NCBI GenBank assembly: GCA_030220185.1
Contig: JASPKZ010007527.1
Location: 62,001 to 126,000 of the forward strand
Length of the DNA: 64,000 bases
Direction of reading: 5' to 3'
Source: Diploptera punctata
Taxonomy: Eukaryota; Arthropoda; Insecta; Blattodea; Blaberidae
The notes under the pieces were generated by a model that saw only the letters and a program-made list of their open reading frames with translations, was not told the origin of the DNA and ran no database searches. Made by a program: the position numbers and the translations under genes. Below are positions 20,885-53,895 of the stretch, one piece after another (position 1 is the first letter of the stretch; each line of letters starts with the position of its first letter).

Positions 20885-21570
20885 ATCAATTGAGTTGGTG
20901 TTTACTTGATGAAAATCCATATTCATTAATTAAATAAAAATAAATAAAACGTAGTTTTATTTGATTTTCATATTTATTAAGATATAATTCAGTGACAGCT
21001 GTTTCGGTACACTGTACCTTCTTCAGACATGTTAACAAATTATGAATTGTGTTCCAACTGATCTAAGCAACAATACAACAATAATTTATTTAAATTTTTT
21101 AATTTAAAGAAGGGGATTCATTGAAATCAAGTTGAGAATTTAACAGTTTATTACTACTTTTCAATTTATTTATTTCTACAGCCTCCAAAAGGTCCAACTT
21201 CTTACCCTTATCACAAACATGTAAAAATTCAAAATTTGGATCGAAACAATGGTTAAATTGGAATAGGTGGTTAGCATATAATATGCTAAGGGTAGGAAGT
21301 TGGACCTTTTGGAGGCTGTAGAAATAAATAAATTGAAAAGTAGTAATAAACAGTTAAATTCTCAACTTGATTTGAATGAATCGCCTTTGTTAAATTAAAA
21401 AATGTAAATAAATTATTGTTGTATTGTTGCTTAGATCAGTTGGAACACAATTCATAATTTGTTAACATGTGTGAAGAAGGTACAGTGCACCGAAACAGCT
21501 GTCACTGAATTATATATTAATAAATATGAAAATCAAATAAAACTAAGTTTTATTTTTATTTAATTAACAA
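20885..21570. repeat. Long inverted repeat, arms about 285 bp
   Basis: Bases 20926-21210 mirror 21285-21565 closely; both contain acagctgtttcggtgcac or its near match and tccaactgatctaagcaac. The terminal words resemble Penelope-type terminal repeats. The loop is about 75 bp. Next to the left arm, 20885-20935 matches the insert at 848-898 in reverse. Confidence 0.75.
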
Positions 21571-22054
21571 AAAAATTAATTTTCAGTTTTGCGATGTTCA
21601 CCAATATATTGCTTATAAAGACTGAATATTAACCGAGAAAAGAAACAAGTGTGTACTTACAAACCTTGTGGTGTAAAAAATTAAAAATGTAAATAAAGCA
21701 TCTGTAGATTTTAATAAAACACATTCAATGGACAGTTGTTAATTTATTTAAATTAAATTTCTGAAATTATTTTATAAGCTCCATAGGTTTTTCTATCTGT
21801 TTTTTATTAATATAGCATTTCTATTAATTTGCTAATAATTCCTTCCTATTTGGCACTACGGGCCGCATGCAAATACATTAGTCTCTACTCAAATTACTTC
21901 CAATCACTGGTGAGCTGACTCACCGTGGGCAATTGCTGAGATCAAATTAACGGCCAACTTACCGATCATGCATGAAAGTTGACGTTTTCGTAATATTGGC
22001 AACGAATTACCCAGAATTCTCAGCGATTAAAACAACTTCCGTTATTTTCATCTG

Positions 22055-22231
22055 CTATAGAGGAACGCATTTACGCTTGCGTCCCACAAATAATACCGTA
22101 TAACGACGTCTGCGTCGCGCAATATTACGCCGATTCTCCTGTTCTTCCAGTTGAATTCTTTGGTAGACTCTATCAAATTCCTCTTCTCCGCATATACCGA
22201 AAACATGATCGAAGTCTTCAAGGTCCGACAT
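22055..22231 (-). CDS. Small acidic/basic open frame, 58 residues
   Basis: An ATG at 22231 begins MSDLEDFDHVFG, passes an acidic stretch and an arginine cluster (NIARRRRRY), and stops at 22055. Codon context is cleaner than in the surrounding AT-rich DNA. It may be the N-terminal exon of a Harbinger-like transposase or a host exon. No partner domain was found nearby and the assignment is weak. Confidence 0.25.
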   Translation of the reverse strand: MSDLEDFDHVFGICGEEEFDRVYQRIQLEEQENRRNIARRRRRYTVLFVGRKRKCVPL

Positions 22232-22439
22232 CTTGGATAAAGCTGCAAAGGTTTCAAACTACATCGGTTCCCTTCGGGATTTTCACGATAAGTTTCTATC
22301 TTGAGCTATGATCTTAAGTTACCTCGTCAGGTAGCTTACAATTATTATCGCATGACTAGATTTCTGAGTAAGCAAAATGTATTAGGATAAAACTTTCTCA
22401 GCAGAGAACGCCTTTTACTGTCTAATGCGTTCAAACATT

Positions 22440-22716
22440 CGACCCTACAACCTGTTGTGAGTTTTGGCCTCCTCCACAATTTTCCTCCATTCATCTCGAT
22501 CCTGTACTTCCTCTATCCATCCTGTTATTCCCATCTTTTTCAAATCTTGTTCCACATCCTGCAGCCACCTCTTTCTTGGTCTTCCTCTCCTTACTCCTAT
22601 TATGTCGTCATGTATTAATAGTTTTGGTATTCTTCCATCTTCCATTCTTTCAACCTGACCTACCCATCTCAATCTCAATGACTTGATGTATCTTACAAGA
22701 CCCTCTCCTCTCAATA
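22440..22716 (-). mobile_element. Non-LTR RT tail remnant
   Basis: The frame 22445-22714 reads YIKSLRLRWVGQVERMEDGR, then RRGRPRKRW and DRDEWRKIVEEAKTH. This is the conserved end of a non-LTR polyprotein distinct from family G. It is 5' truncated. Between 21575 and 22050, and between 22720 and 23160, nothing else was assigned. Confidence 0.8.
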
Positions 22717-23164
22717 CATAGTTCCAAAATCATCATTTCAATATACTTCAACTGGACACAGGGACCAACGAAGACCAAAACATCGGTAGAAAGATCAAGA
22801 CCATCTTCGTTAGGTTTACCGTCACAGGTCACATGGCCTAAAATGGATTTGTAAATGATGTTAATGAATAGCAATAAAACAAATAGAAAACCTAAGGAGT
22901 TCACCGTTTGGTAAAAAATCCACATAAAAAACTAAGAAAGAAAAAATTGATAGATTTTGAAACTCCTGGGAAGTAGATTTGATTTGGAGGTTCATCAATA
23001 GATGGAGTAAGGAGCAGTGTTCCTGGACAACGGAACATTAGTCGTGAAACTACTGAAGATGTAACTGTTTAGGTTACGAAACTGGTTCTAAAAAAGAAGA
23101 TAGGAAATGACGTGCAGTGTAAAGAATTTTATTTTAAATTTAATCTTTTTTTTTTTGTTCAATG

Positions 23165-23331
23165 CACACCTATTTGTCATTCGACATTTCTGGTATTCCC
23201 TCCTAGAATTGGCGTATTCTAATCCACTTCTGAGTTTGGGGCATCTGGAAGGCGGGGTTACGCTGCCCCAATGATATGATGGGTGATGATGCGCCAGGAG
23301 AGGCCTTAAACCTAGACTTAATCTAATGACG
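23165..23331. repeat. Repeat family P adjoining a SINE B copy
   Basis: The stretch ggaaggcggggttacgctgc through gcgccaggagaggcc matches 29098-29250. In both places it is immediately followed by a family B body in the same orientation. Confidence 0.7.
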
Positions 23332-23522
23332 TGAACATGATAATGATGGCCAGATAATGTTCGGGGACCGTTTGGACCTTAAAGTATCCTAACATTTGTC
23401 TTACAGGTGAGGAAAAACCACGAAAAACAACCTCACCCAGGAAACTTGTCCCGACCGGGGATCGAACCCGGGTCCGCTGCATGACAAGGCAGTACACTAC
23501 CTCGAGATCACAGCGGTGGACT
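23332..23522 (-). mobile_element. SINE family B, divergent subfamily, copy 6
   Basis: The tRNA-like head on the minus strand (gctgtgatctcgaggtagtg, B-box gggttcgatcccc) is followed by the short-body subfamily sequence (aagtttcctgggtgagg). It ends at the tccccgaacattatctggcc word, as copy 5 does. Confidence 0.8.
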
Positions 23523-23749
23523 AACAAAAAATCTCGAGCGATCCGCATGTAAGCAGATCGCTCCAAGAAGGCCAAAAGCAGCCGAAAATACGGGCGAATA
23601 CAAGTGTCTTTAAACTGCAAGTGGTGCCCGGAAATTTAATCTCATAGTGGTATTTCCTGTCATGGTTCAATTTTTGTTTACTTTCCACCTTGTAAGAGTA
23701 TTTCTATCAATCTTAAAGAGAAGAACATCTTTTCGGACAAACAGCAGTA

Positions 23750-24225
23750 TAACTTACCCAATATACTTTCTTATATTTTCCAAGTCCTATAGAACAACAA
23801 GAGCGCATGCACCAGAGTTTATAGACCCAGCGATAACCCACCGGCCACATATCAACTATCATCCTTGCCTAGTAGGTTATCACTGCTCGCCACATATCGG
23901 TTATTATCGATATCATATTAAAGTTTATACAACTTATGCAAGATGGCAGCACGTCGCTGTGAAATTTGAATGACCAATCTTTGCGATAAATCCCCAAATC
24001 TATTTTAAAGAAATATATTAATAGCATTCAAATTACCAAACGTTTATTAAAAATGGGTGTACACTTACTTATCACTCCCTAATGTCATTCCAATCAGCGA
24101 TTCCCCAAACCAGCGATAACCCATCAGTGGGAAGAAGCGAAAAAAATCATAGACTAAGTAATATAGTCTGTAGACAAAATAGCAGCATCACAATATTGTC
24201 TAACAGTGTCATAATGCTAACTCCT
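23750..24225 (+). repeat. Repeat family I, copy 1
   Basis: The words ctatagaacaac, gcgcatgcaccagagttta and gggtgtacacttacttatca recur in the same order at 26280-26820 and inverted at 27285-27790 and 48600-49215. A partial copy lies at about 25450-25640. No open frame is shared, suggesting a non-autonomous element. Confidence 0.7.
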
Positions 24226-24445
24226 GGCACAACAGGCGTAGAAGGCCCTTAGCCTACCAGCCAGCTGCTCACCTCACACACACATGTGAAAATCCAGCCA
24301 GTGTATGGGTGACACATGGTCAGCATGTTGAGTCTCCCAGCTGTTATAGCTGGTTTTCTCAACTGGAGCTGCTACTTATTGCAGCTACCCAAATGTCTCA
24401 TGATGCTGGGTGGGCACCGGTCCCATACTGGCCGAAATACATCAT
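24225..24445 (-). mobile_element. SINE-like repeat family N, copy 1
   Basis: The stretch from gcctaccagccagctgctc to caccggtcccatactggccg matches 47530-47800, where a tRNA-like head follows. Here the head is cut off by the RT remnant that begins at about 24445. Confidence 0.6.
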
Positions 24446-25440
24446 AATAGTAATGTTTCTTCTTCTTCTTTGGCTTTCCCGCACTTATAGGTTTGCGTCT
24501 TCAGTTTCCATTTATCTCTATCATTCCAATCTCCCTCTTCCAAATTCCTATCATCCATTATAGTTCTGACGTAGGTTTTCCATTTCCATCTTGGTCTGCC
24601 ACGTTTATTTCTTCCAGGGGTGACCATTGGTATATATTTTTTGGCCATCTTTCATTTTCCATTCTTTGTACATGGCCATACCATTTAAGCATTTGATTTT
24701 CAATCCTCAACGACAGATGTGGTGACATTCGTTTCTCTCCAAAGGAATTCATTTCTTATTTTATCGTGTCTTATTTTTTGGAGGCTTCTTCTAAAATAAT
24801 CAAATTCAACTGTTCTAAATTTATTCTTTTGTAATTCCGTCAAAGACCAAGTTTCACTTCCATATGACAAAATATTCTGTATTATGCTCTTATAAATTTT
24901 CATTTTAGTTTCCTTTGTAATATTTTTGTTCCAAATTATTCCATGTAATGTCTTAGTTGCATTTCTTGCCATTGCAATTTTAGTCTGTACATCTCTCTCA
25001 CAGGTACCTAAACTTGTAATTATTGACCCAAGATATTAAAAAAAATTCACACTTTTTATTTTCCCAGTTTCAAGTATGAGGTCATGTACATCCTTTCCCA
25101 AACACATATATTCTGTTTTCTGTAAATTTATATTCAGTCCCCATTTTTTATATTCTTCCATTAGTTTATTTATCATATATTTCATATCATCTTCATCCCC
25201 TGCAAAAATTATTTGATCATCTGCAAACAACAATGAATGCAGTACTTTTCCTCCTACAGGACTACCCAATTCAGAACATTTTTTATACCACAAGTTAAGA
25301 GCCTGGTCTAAATAAATGTTAAAAAGAAGAATATTGAGTGACAAAACTGCATCCCTGCTTAAGGCCTTTATACACTGTGAATTCTTCTGTAAAATTATTC
25401 TGTATTTTTACTTTAGCTTTGTATTACTATAGATCCTCCT
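24445..25440 (-). mobile_element. Non-LTR reverse transcriptase fragment (YxDD region to C-terminus)
   Basis: On the minus strand, 25036-25344 encodes HSLLFADDQIIFAGDEDDM, the RT catalytic FADD box. 24700-24972 encodes IIQNILSYGSETWSL, and 24442-24752 ends with the arginine-rich tail KRGRPRWKWKT. The parts are in order but separated by stops. The copy is 5' truncated. Confidence 0.9.
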
Positions 25441-25864
25441 AACACTATTAAATCCCATTTATCACTAATGGTAATCTTTACATATTTAAATAAATACTTA
25501 AAAATTGTCAAATAATGCTTATAACAATTGTTTGAACAATTTTAAATGATTAAATAATGTTAGTAATACAGAAGAAGAAGAGCTATAGTTTACAACAATA
25601 TAACTGAAACATCAAGCGATAGTAGAAGTGCGTTTTGAGCCTACCTTCTATGTTGAGAAATGTGTGGACACAAAAAAACACACTGAAAGTGAGTTTAAAA
25701 AAACAAAAGTTATGGTGAAAATAGAAACATCTGTGGTATTTATTGTGAGAAAACAAGGTGACGACCTCTGGTAGCACGGGAGAACATTAAACATTGCTTG
25801 GCCTATGAATTGATAAAAAAATGTTACCTAAATGTTGAATATAGTTCTAAGATACAAGATTACG

Positions 25865-26245
25865 ACTTTTTAAGGTTCTCTCGCAAGACCAGTATTAAGA
25901 TATGGTAGTGAAGAATGGATAATACGAAGAAGATATGAAAGCCGGAATAACAGCAAATGAGATTGCGATTTATGCGCCGTACAGCAGGCTTCACAAAGTG
26001 GGACCATAACAGAAATGAGGAAATTATGGAAGAGTTGGATGTAGAACCCATTCTCCACCATATACAAACTACCAGAACAACTGGAAAGCCATCTTCAACG
26101 TATGCCATCTCATAGAATTCCAAAAGCCATGCTTCGTTACTACCCCCAAGGGAAAATATTGCTGGGACGTCCAAAAAAAGCACTGGATGGGAAACTCCCC
26201 ATTGAGACCGTAACAGGCCACACGGCCTAATACTTGCATGGATGA
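25865..26245 (+). mobile_element. Non-LTR RT tail remnant (family H)
   Basis: The plus strand encodes RFMRRTAGFTKWDHNRNEEI and ends with cctaatacttgcatggatga, the shared family end. Multiple stops are present. The 172-codon minus frame opposite is a shadow. Confidence 0.7.
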
Positions 26246-26279
26246 TGATATATTTCATAAGAAAGGTCAAAACTATGCT

Positions 26280-26820
26280 TAGAAAAACTGCACTTAAACT
26301 AGAGTGAAATATTTTCAAAGACCTATAGAACAACAGTGTGCATGCACCAGAGCTTATAGAGCCAGCAATAACCCACAATCAAACCACATATTGATTATCA
26401 TCCTCGATTACTATCCGTTGCTATGAAATTTAAATGACCAATATTTGCAATAAATCCACAAATCTATGTTAAAAAAATATATTAACAATATTAAAATTAC
26501 CAAAGTTTATTAAAAATGGGTGTACACTTGCTTATTACTCCCTAACGCTGATCCAACCAGCGATAGAAAAATCATAGATTAAGTGGTAAATCTGTGGAGA
26601 AAATAGCAGCATCACAATATTGTCTAACAGTGTCATAATATTGTGATTTGCATATTTAAATAAATACTTCAAAATTGTCTAATAATGTTATAAAAATTGT
26701 TTGAAAAAGTTTAAAATATTAAATAATGTTAGTAAATACAGAAGAAGAGCTATAGTTTACAACAATATAACTGAAAAATCTAGTGTAAGTAAAAGTGCAG
26801 TTGAGCCCTATGCTATCATA
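26280..26820 (+). repeat. Repeat family I, copy 2 (left half of inverted pair)
   Basis: The sequence from tgaaatattttcaaagacct to agaagagctatagtttacaa is the mirror of 27285-27790. Together they enclose about 460 bases with a SINE A unit. Confidence 0.75.
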
Positions 26821-27004
26821 GATACCATTCATTTAATATAAAAATTAAATATTTATTTTTAGTATTTTACTATCTTATTTAAAGATATTACTAAATTAAT
26901 AAGGTGACTCTGGTACATCTTACCTCATAAATATTTGTGTTTGATTTGAAATGAAACATCAAATATTTATGAGGTAAGATGACCATATCCACTTTATTTA
27001 ATAT

Positions 27005-27245
27005 ATTTGAAGAGAAAAATTTTCGCCTAGACCGAGACCTTTGGCTTTCTGGGCCAAATGCTCTACCAACTGAGCTACCGAGGCGAGTTGCAATCTAGAC
27101 GCAAATTTTTCTCTTATATACATTGTAATTCCCTCGCACCAAATGCTTTGAAATCTTTGATTCCATCTTTGCAAATGGCGGCTTCATAGTTAAGAAGACA
27201 TTTATTGGGAATTTAAATACTACTTTATAAAGCCAGTAGGGCTTC
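27005..27245 (-). mobile_element. SINE-like family A unit with a shortened tRNA-like module
   Basis: The minus strand carries gcctcggtagctcagttggt through the anticodon arm TTGGC-CCAGAAA-GCCAA. The T-arm is missing about eleven bases. The arms gagaaaaattt flank it. The conserved body (aaatggcggcttcatagtta, tttataaagccagtagggct) follows. Confidence 0.8.
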
Positions 27246-27284
27246 TGTTGAAGTTTTTACTCAACTGCACTTCTACTAGTGCTT

Positions 27285-27790
27285 GATTTTTCAGTTATAT
27301 TGTTGTAAACTATAGCTCTTCTGTATTTACTAACATTATTTAATATTTTAAACTTTTTCAAACAATTTTTATAACATTATTAGACAATTTTGAAGTATTT
27401 ATTTAAATATGCAAATCACAAAATTATGACACTGTTAGACAATATTGTGATGCTAATTGCTATTTTCTCCACAGATTATACCACTTAATCTATGATTTTC
27501 TATCGCTTTTTGGGTTATCGCAGGTTGGATCAGCGTTAGGGAGTGATAAGCAAGTGTACACCATTTTTAATAAACGTTTGGTAATTTTAATATTAGTAAT
27601 ATATTTTTTTAACATAGATTTGGGGATTTATTGCAAATATTGGTCATTTAAATTTCATAGCAACGGATAGTAATCGAGGATGATATCGAAAGTGGGTTAT
27701 CGCTGGCTTTATAAACTCTGCCGCATGCGTACTGTTGTCCTATAGGACTTTAAAAATATTTCACGCTAGTTTAAGTGCAGTTTTTCCAAT
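27285..27790 (-). repeat. Repeat family I, copy 3 (right half of inverted pair)
   Basis: This is the reverse complement of 26280-26820 with small differences. From 27790 to 28880 I see only AT-rich sequence without a recognisable element. Confidence 0.75.
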
Positions 27791-28894
27791 GTTAATTCTA
27801 CGTTATTTTTAAACTCATATTTTAGACTAATATTAAAGGTAAAAAAAGGAAAATAAAAAGTGATGTCATTTTTAGGAAGTAGAATGCTAAGGTTCTATTT
27901 AAATAATCATTAAATGAATCACGTTATCTCACGTTTTATGCTCTTTCCAAGACTAGTTTCAAGCAAATTTTCCATCATAGTCAAGTGACATCATGTTAAA
28001 TTGTTTCCCGCAATTTTTTTGTTCAAGTAGATAAAATGGTAAGCTATAGCTTCACCTAATACAGAACATTTGTTCTTAACATTTTCTACATTTAAATCAA
28101 ATTTAAATATTGGGCAGCAATCGAAAGTTAAATTAAAATAAATAAGAATAACTAATTACTTACCTTCATTTATCTTCTAATGATTCTCTGCACAGAACAC
28201 TATTTTAAACACTAAAACTTGAAATCACTGACACACAGAACACTAATTCAAAGCCCACACTGATTTCTAACACAATACTGTTACATAGAGAACACAGGTA
28301 TTGTAGCCTACATAGAGAACTGTGGTCACTGCATATTTGATAATAGGCTTGTATTATAGAAACAAAAAACTATACAATAAAGACCAATAAATTAAGCATT
28401 TTTTATATGTTTAATAAACATTTTAATTAAAAAATATTAAATTTACAGAAAGGAAATACTTCCTGATTATTATTAAATTATGTAGATAATATAATTATTA
28501 TAAGTAGAATTGTTTCTACTTTGGGCGCATTCAAGAATGACACACCATCAGAACAAAGCTCTATGAGTGACACCTGTTGGAAAAATATATTGTGACAATG
28601 AAAAAAGTGTGTCTACCTGAATGACACCATGAGCCATTTTTCCCAACTAAGATGTAATAAATAATTCAATTTAATCTGTAATAAAATAGTTTGGAAATTA
28701 GTTTAGATAATGCAGGAGCACTTTCTCAAAGGACTTTGAAATCATTGCAGGATATTCTTACATTGACTACATAAACATCTGAAGAATTGGGGGGAGGGTA
28801 AGCTAAAATCAATTCAAAATCCTACCAGGAGAATGTTCAAACACCATTTTCGATGTTTTTATTATTAATTTCATACATCTCAATGGTGGATAAA

Positions 28895-29097
28895 TCATAT
28901 TTGAAGAGAAAAATTATATGCTCAGACCAGGATTTGAACTCGGGACCCTTGGTTCTCTAGACCAAGTGCTCTGCTACCTGAGCAAGTACCAATCTAAATG
29001 CAAATTTTTCTCTATATACATTGTAATTCCCACCCACCAAATGCTATAAAGCCTTTGCTTCCATCTTTGCAAATGGCGGCTCCTATATTAAGAAGAC
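28895..29097 (-). mobile_element. SINE-like family A unit
   Basis: The arm atttgaagagaaaaatta is followed by a degenerate tRNA-like module (28921-28990) and the body word aaatggcggctcctatatta. The unit is cut at 29097, where repeat P starts. Confidence 0.75.
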
Positions 29098-29458
29098 ATG
29101 TTTGTCTTTTCGACATTCCTGGTTTCTCTCCTGGCATGGCGTACTTGTAACCCACTTCTGAGGTTGGGGCGCCTGGAAGGCGGGGTTACGTTGCCCCGAT
29201 GATATGATGGGTGATGATGATGATAATGGTGCGCCAGGAGAGTCCCTAATCCTAGGCTTAAAAGATGAATATGAATGATGATGATTGCGATGGCCATATG
29301 ATTTCGGGGACCGTTTGGGCCTTAAAGTTTTTCCTGACATTTGTCTTACAGGTGAGTAAAAACCCCGATAAAAATCTCACCCAGAAAAACTGCCCCGACC
29401 TGGGATCGACCCCGGGCCCGCTGCGTGACAAGGCAGCATGCTACCACAGCGGTGGACT
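29098..29458 (-). mobile_element. Composite of repeat P and SINE family B (copy 7)
   Basis: Bases 29098-29250 repeat family P (gcctggaaggcggggttacg). Bases 29255-29458 are a SINE B copy without its tail. The same junction type is seen at 23331, so the two probably move as one longer SINE variant. Confidence 0.75.
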
Positions 29459-29544
29459 ATTTGGGAATTATACATTACATTATAAATGCCAGTATGGCTT
29501 TTTTCGATGTTTTTTATTATTAATTTCATACATGTCAATAAACT

Positions 29545-29905
29545 AGATTGAAAGATCATTTGAGAAAATATCAAAAAGGGTGAAGAGGACAAGTCAGCTG
29601 TAGCAGCCGAAGCTTGGTCTAAAAAACATTTAATCAATACAAAAGCTAGCCTAATCAAACACACAGATAAACTCAAGATCTGGGAAAAAATCCACATCCA
29701 AAAAAAACAAGAAAAATTAACTCATGAATTTCGGAACTCCTGCAAATTTTGATTTGATCCAGATGTTCATTGGTCCCATGATAGAAGGAAGAAGAAAACT
29801 GCCAAGAAACAACATAACACCGGTTGATGAGAGGCTACTGATGATGAAGATATAGCTCCGAAACTGCAGTCCACAAGAAAAAGGATATGAGGTGAGGTAA
29901 TAAAA
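29545..29905 (+). mobile_element. Penelope-like element 3' fragment 1 (GIY-YIG region)
   Basis: Degenerate frames encode the end of the GIY-YIG endonuclease (LIKHTDKLKIWEKIHIQ-like) and the C-terminal tail, ending at gatatgaggtgagg. All Penelope-like copies in the window share this end word (atgaggtrag). Confidence 0.75.
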
Positions 29906-29987
29906 ACACTAATTTAATTTTTTAATGCACTACTTACTTCCTTGTTGCGTGGAGGAACAAATGTACGTAAAACTATTCAACAACTCA

Positions 29988-29993
29988 TTTATT
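29988..29993 (-). promoter_or_regulatory. Candidate poly(A) signal of PSMD4
   Basis: AATAAA on the minus strand lies about 195 bases beyond the PSMD4 stop codon. It is the nearest exact match that I noticed. Other weaker variants are possible. Confidence 0.4.
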
Positions 29994-30185
29994 CAATATC
30001 ATTTAAGCTTTGAAAGATGTTATTAAACGTAGAGACAAATAGATAAATGTTAATAATTTCAGATGCTGCGGTCACAGCTACAAAAGAGAAGACGTCTTAT
30101 TAAATAAAGAATGTGGAGATAAGATTCTCTACAAATTATATTAAATAACCAATATGGGCAGTTTCCATACAAACTGAGATTATTT

Positions 30186-52105
<21,920 letters not shown>

Positions 52106-52608
52106 CTTTGCTTTTCCTTACAATTCCACTTAACCAAACTTAACAGCTTTCAATATACCTGCAGTGAACGCAAATATGGAATATTGATATTATCAAACAA
52201 GCACTGGCAACGACTGAGATTGGTAGCACTGTATTATTTGAAGATTCATCTGCCACCTATTGGAATTAATTTCAACCAAAGTTCAGAGGCGTCTAGTTCA
52301 AAAGGCAGAATAAAATAAAACACATTATTACTTTAATGTCCCTGCTATATGGGCTTAATTATAAAATATTAAATACCAAGAAAATAAAACTTTGCTTTTA
52401 TTAAATAAAATGTTTACATATTATCAGTAGCTGATGAAGAAAATGGAAAATTGTTAATTTTTAACCCAAATTTTTAATATGAAATGTAAGTATACAGTGA
52501 AATAATCCGAGGAACTTACATATCACATGTAAAATGTTGTAAATAATAATTGATTCATTTGGAAAGCTTCTCTCCTAACTTTTTCAGATTTTTCATTAAT
52601 TCTATATA

Positions 52609-53217
52609 CAGGGTGTAACAGGACCTCACCGACAAAATGATAGAGATGATAGGCCATGCAGAGAGGATATTTTTTTGTGGAGGAACATATAGTCGCAAAC
52701 ACGTCGTTTATGAGTTATGCGCAGATGAAGGTGTTCACCCGTAAGGGTCAGAATTGAATACAAACAATTGTACACGTATCACTTTATTGAAAAATACATT
52801 TTTTTTATAATAAGTGTTCAAACAAAAAATGTTTTGACGTCAGAAAAAACCCTGCCATGATCGGCCGTGCTGGCCGATCGTTGCTGCAACGATATTAAAC
52901 ATGCAACGAGGCACAATGAGCACTTATTGTAAAAACATGCCATTTTCAATCAAATGATATGTGTACAATTGTTTGTATTCAAATCCGACCCGTACGGGTG
53001 AACACCTTCATCTGTACATAACTCATAAACGACGGATTTGCGACTATATGTTCATAAAAGATGGAAAGAGCAGCAATTTGGAGCAGGAACAGGCTAGTAA
53101 ATAAGCCTGAACCGTGATGATGAAGAAGAAGAAGAGGATGTTCCTTCACAAAAAATGATCCTCTCTGCATGACCTATTATCCCTATAATTTTGTCAGTGA
53201 GGTCCTGTTACACCCTG
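52609..53217. mobile_element. TA-flanked foldback/MITE with CAGGGTG ends
   Basis: The ends cagggtgtaacaggacctca and its mirror tgaggtcctgttacaccctg are inverted repeats bordered by TA. Pairing continues inward for about 140 bases (ttcatctg.acataactcat words). About 100 bases at 53060-53135 are unique to the right half. There is no transposase. Confidence 0.85.
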
Positions 53218-53229
53218 TATATAGATTAT

Positions 53230-53858
53230 AAATTCAGTTAATTAAGGACACATTAAAAATATCATCGTGTTCCGTATATATCATTTTAATTTGAAATTTT
53301 CTTTAAAATATTTCCTCTATGTAAAATATTAAATTAATCTTAGGAATATTCTTTGATAACGATAAACTGTATAAAGAGGCTAAGATGCAAAAATATGTTT
53401 TCTTTAATTATTAATAAAACTGTATAAATAGACTGTATAAATGCGTAAAACAAGAATCGCTACAAAAATTATATGTTTAGTAGACCTATGATTTTTTTCG
53501 CTTTTTCGTAAGAACTGAGACATATCAATTCTGTTATTAAATGACAGAGGTACGCTATGCATGTCTCAAATCGGAAGTGAATACAATATTAGAGGATTAA
53601 AAGATCATTTTGTATCAAAATAAAAAGATAGCCAGAAGGCACAAAACTACATCCATTGATTTAGTGAAAGCTTAACTGAAACCAACCAGTTTTTGCTTAA
53701 CATTAAAATCAAAACATTTTGTGAGTTGACTGTACAGAAAGTAGGTTATATCATTCCATTAAATGATTAAAGCGTTATCACACGCGATGTTCGCATATTT
53801 ATCAGTAATCGTGTCCACTTGTTGCCGGTTAGTTGATCGTGAATCAAGAGCTAACAAA
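53230..53858. other. Intergenic stretch upstream of the second membrane-protein gene
   Basis: No repeat shared with the rest of the window was noticed. The last 100 bases include the presumed 5' UTR and promoter of the gene beginning at 53859. No clear TATA box or initiator can be picked out. Confidence 0.4.
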
Positions 53859-53895
53859 ATGGCCGACACTGCCGTTCAAGGCATGTCCGTAAACC
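53859..53895 (+). CDS. PPxY membrane protein 2, first coding exon
   Basis: The context is acaaaATGG. Twelve codons plus one base (MADTAVQGMSVN, then C) precede a gtgagt donor. The phase and the His codon it makes with the next exon support the link, although 4.7 kb of repeats separate them. Confidence 0.65.

Noticed and set aside
25860..26378. 172-codon minus-strand open frame with hydrophobic stretches
   Set aside because: It is antisense to a recognisable RT tail on the plus strand and extends into repeat I.
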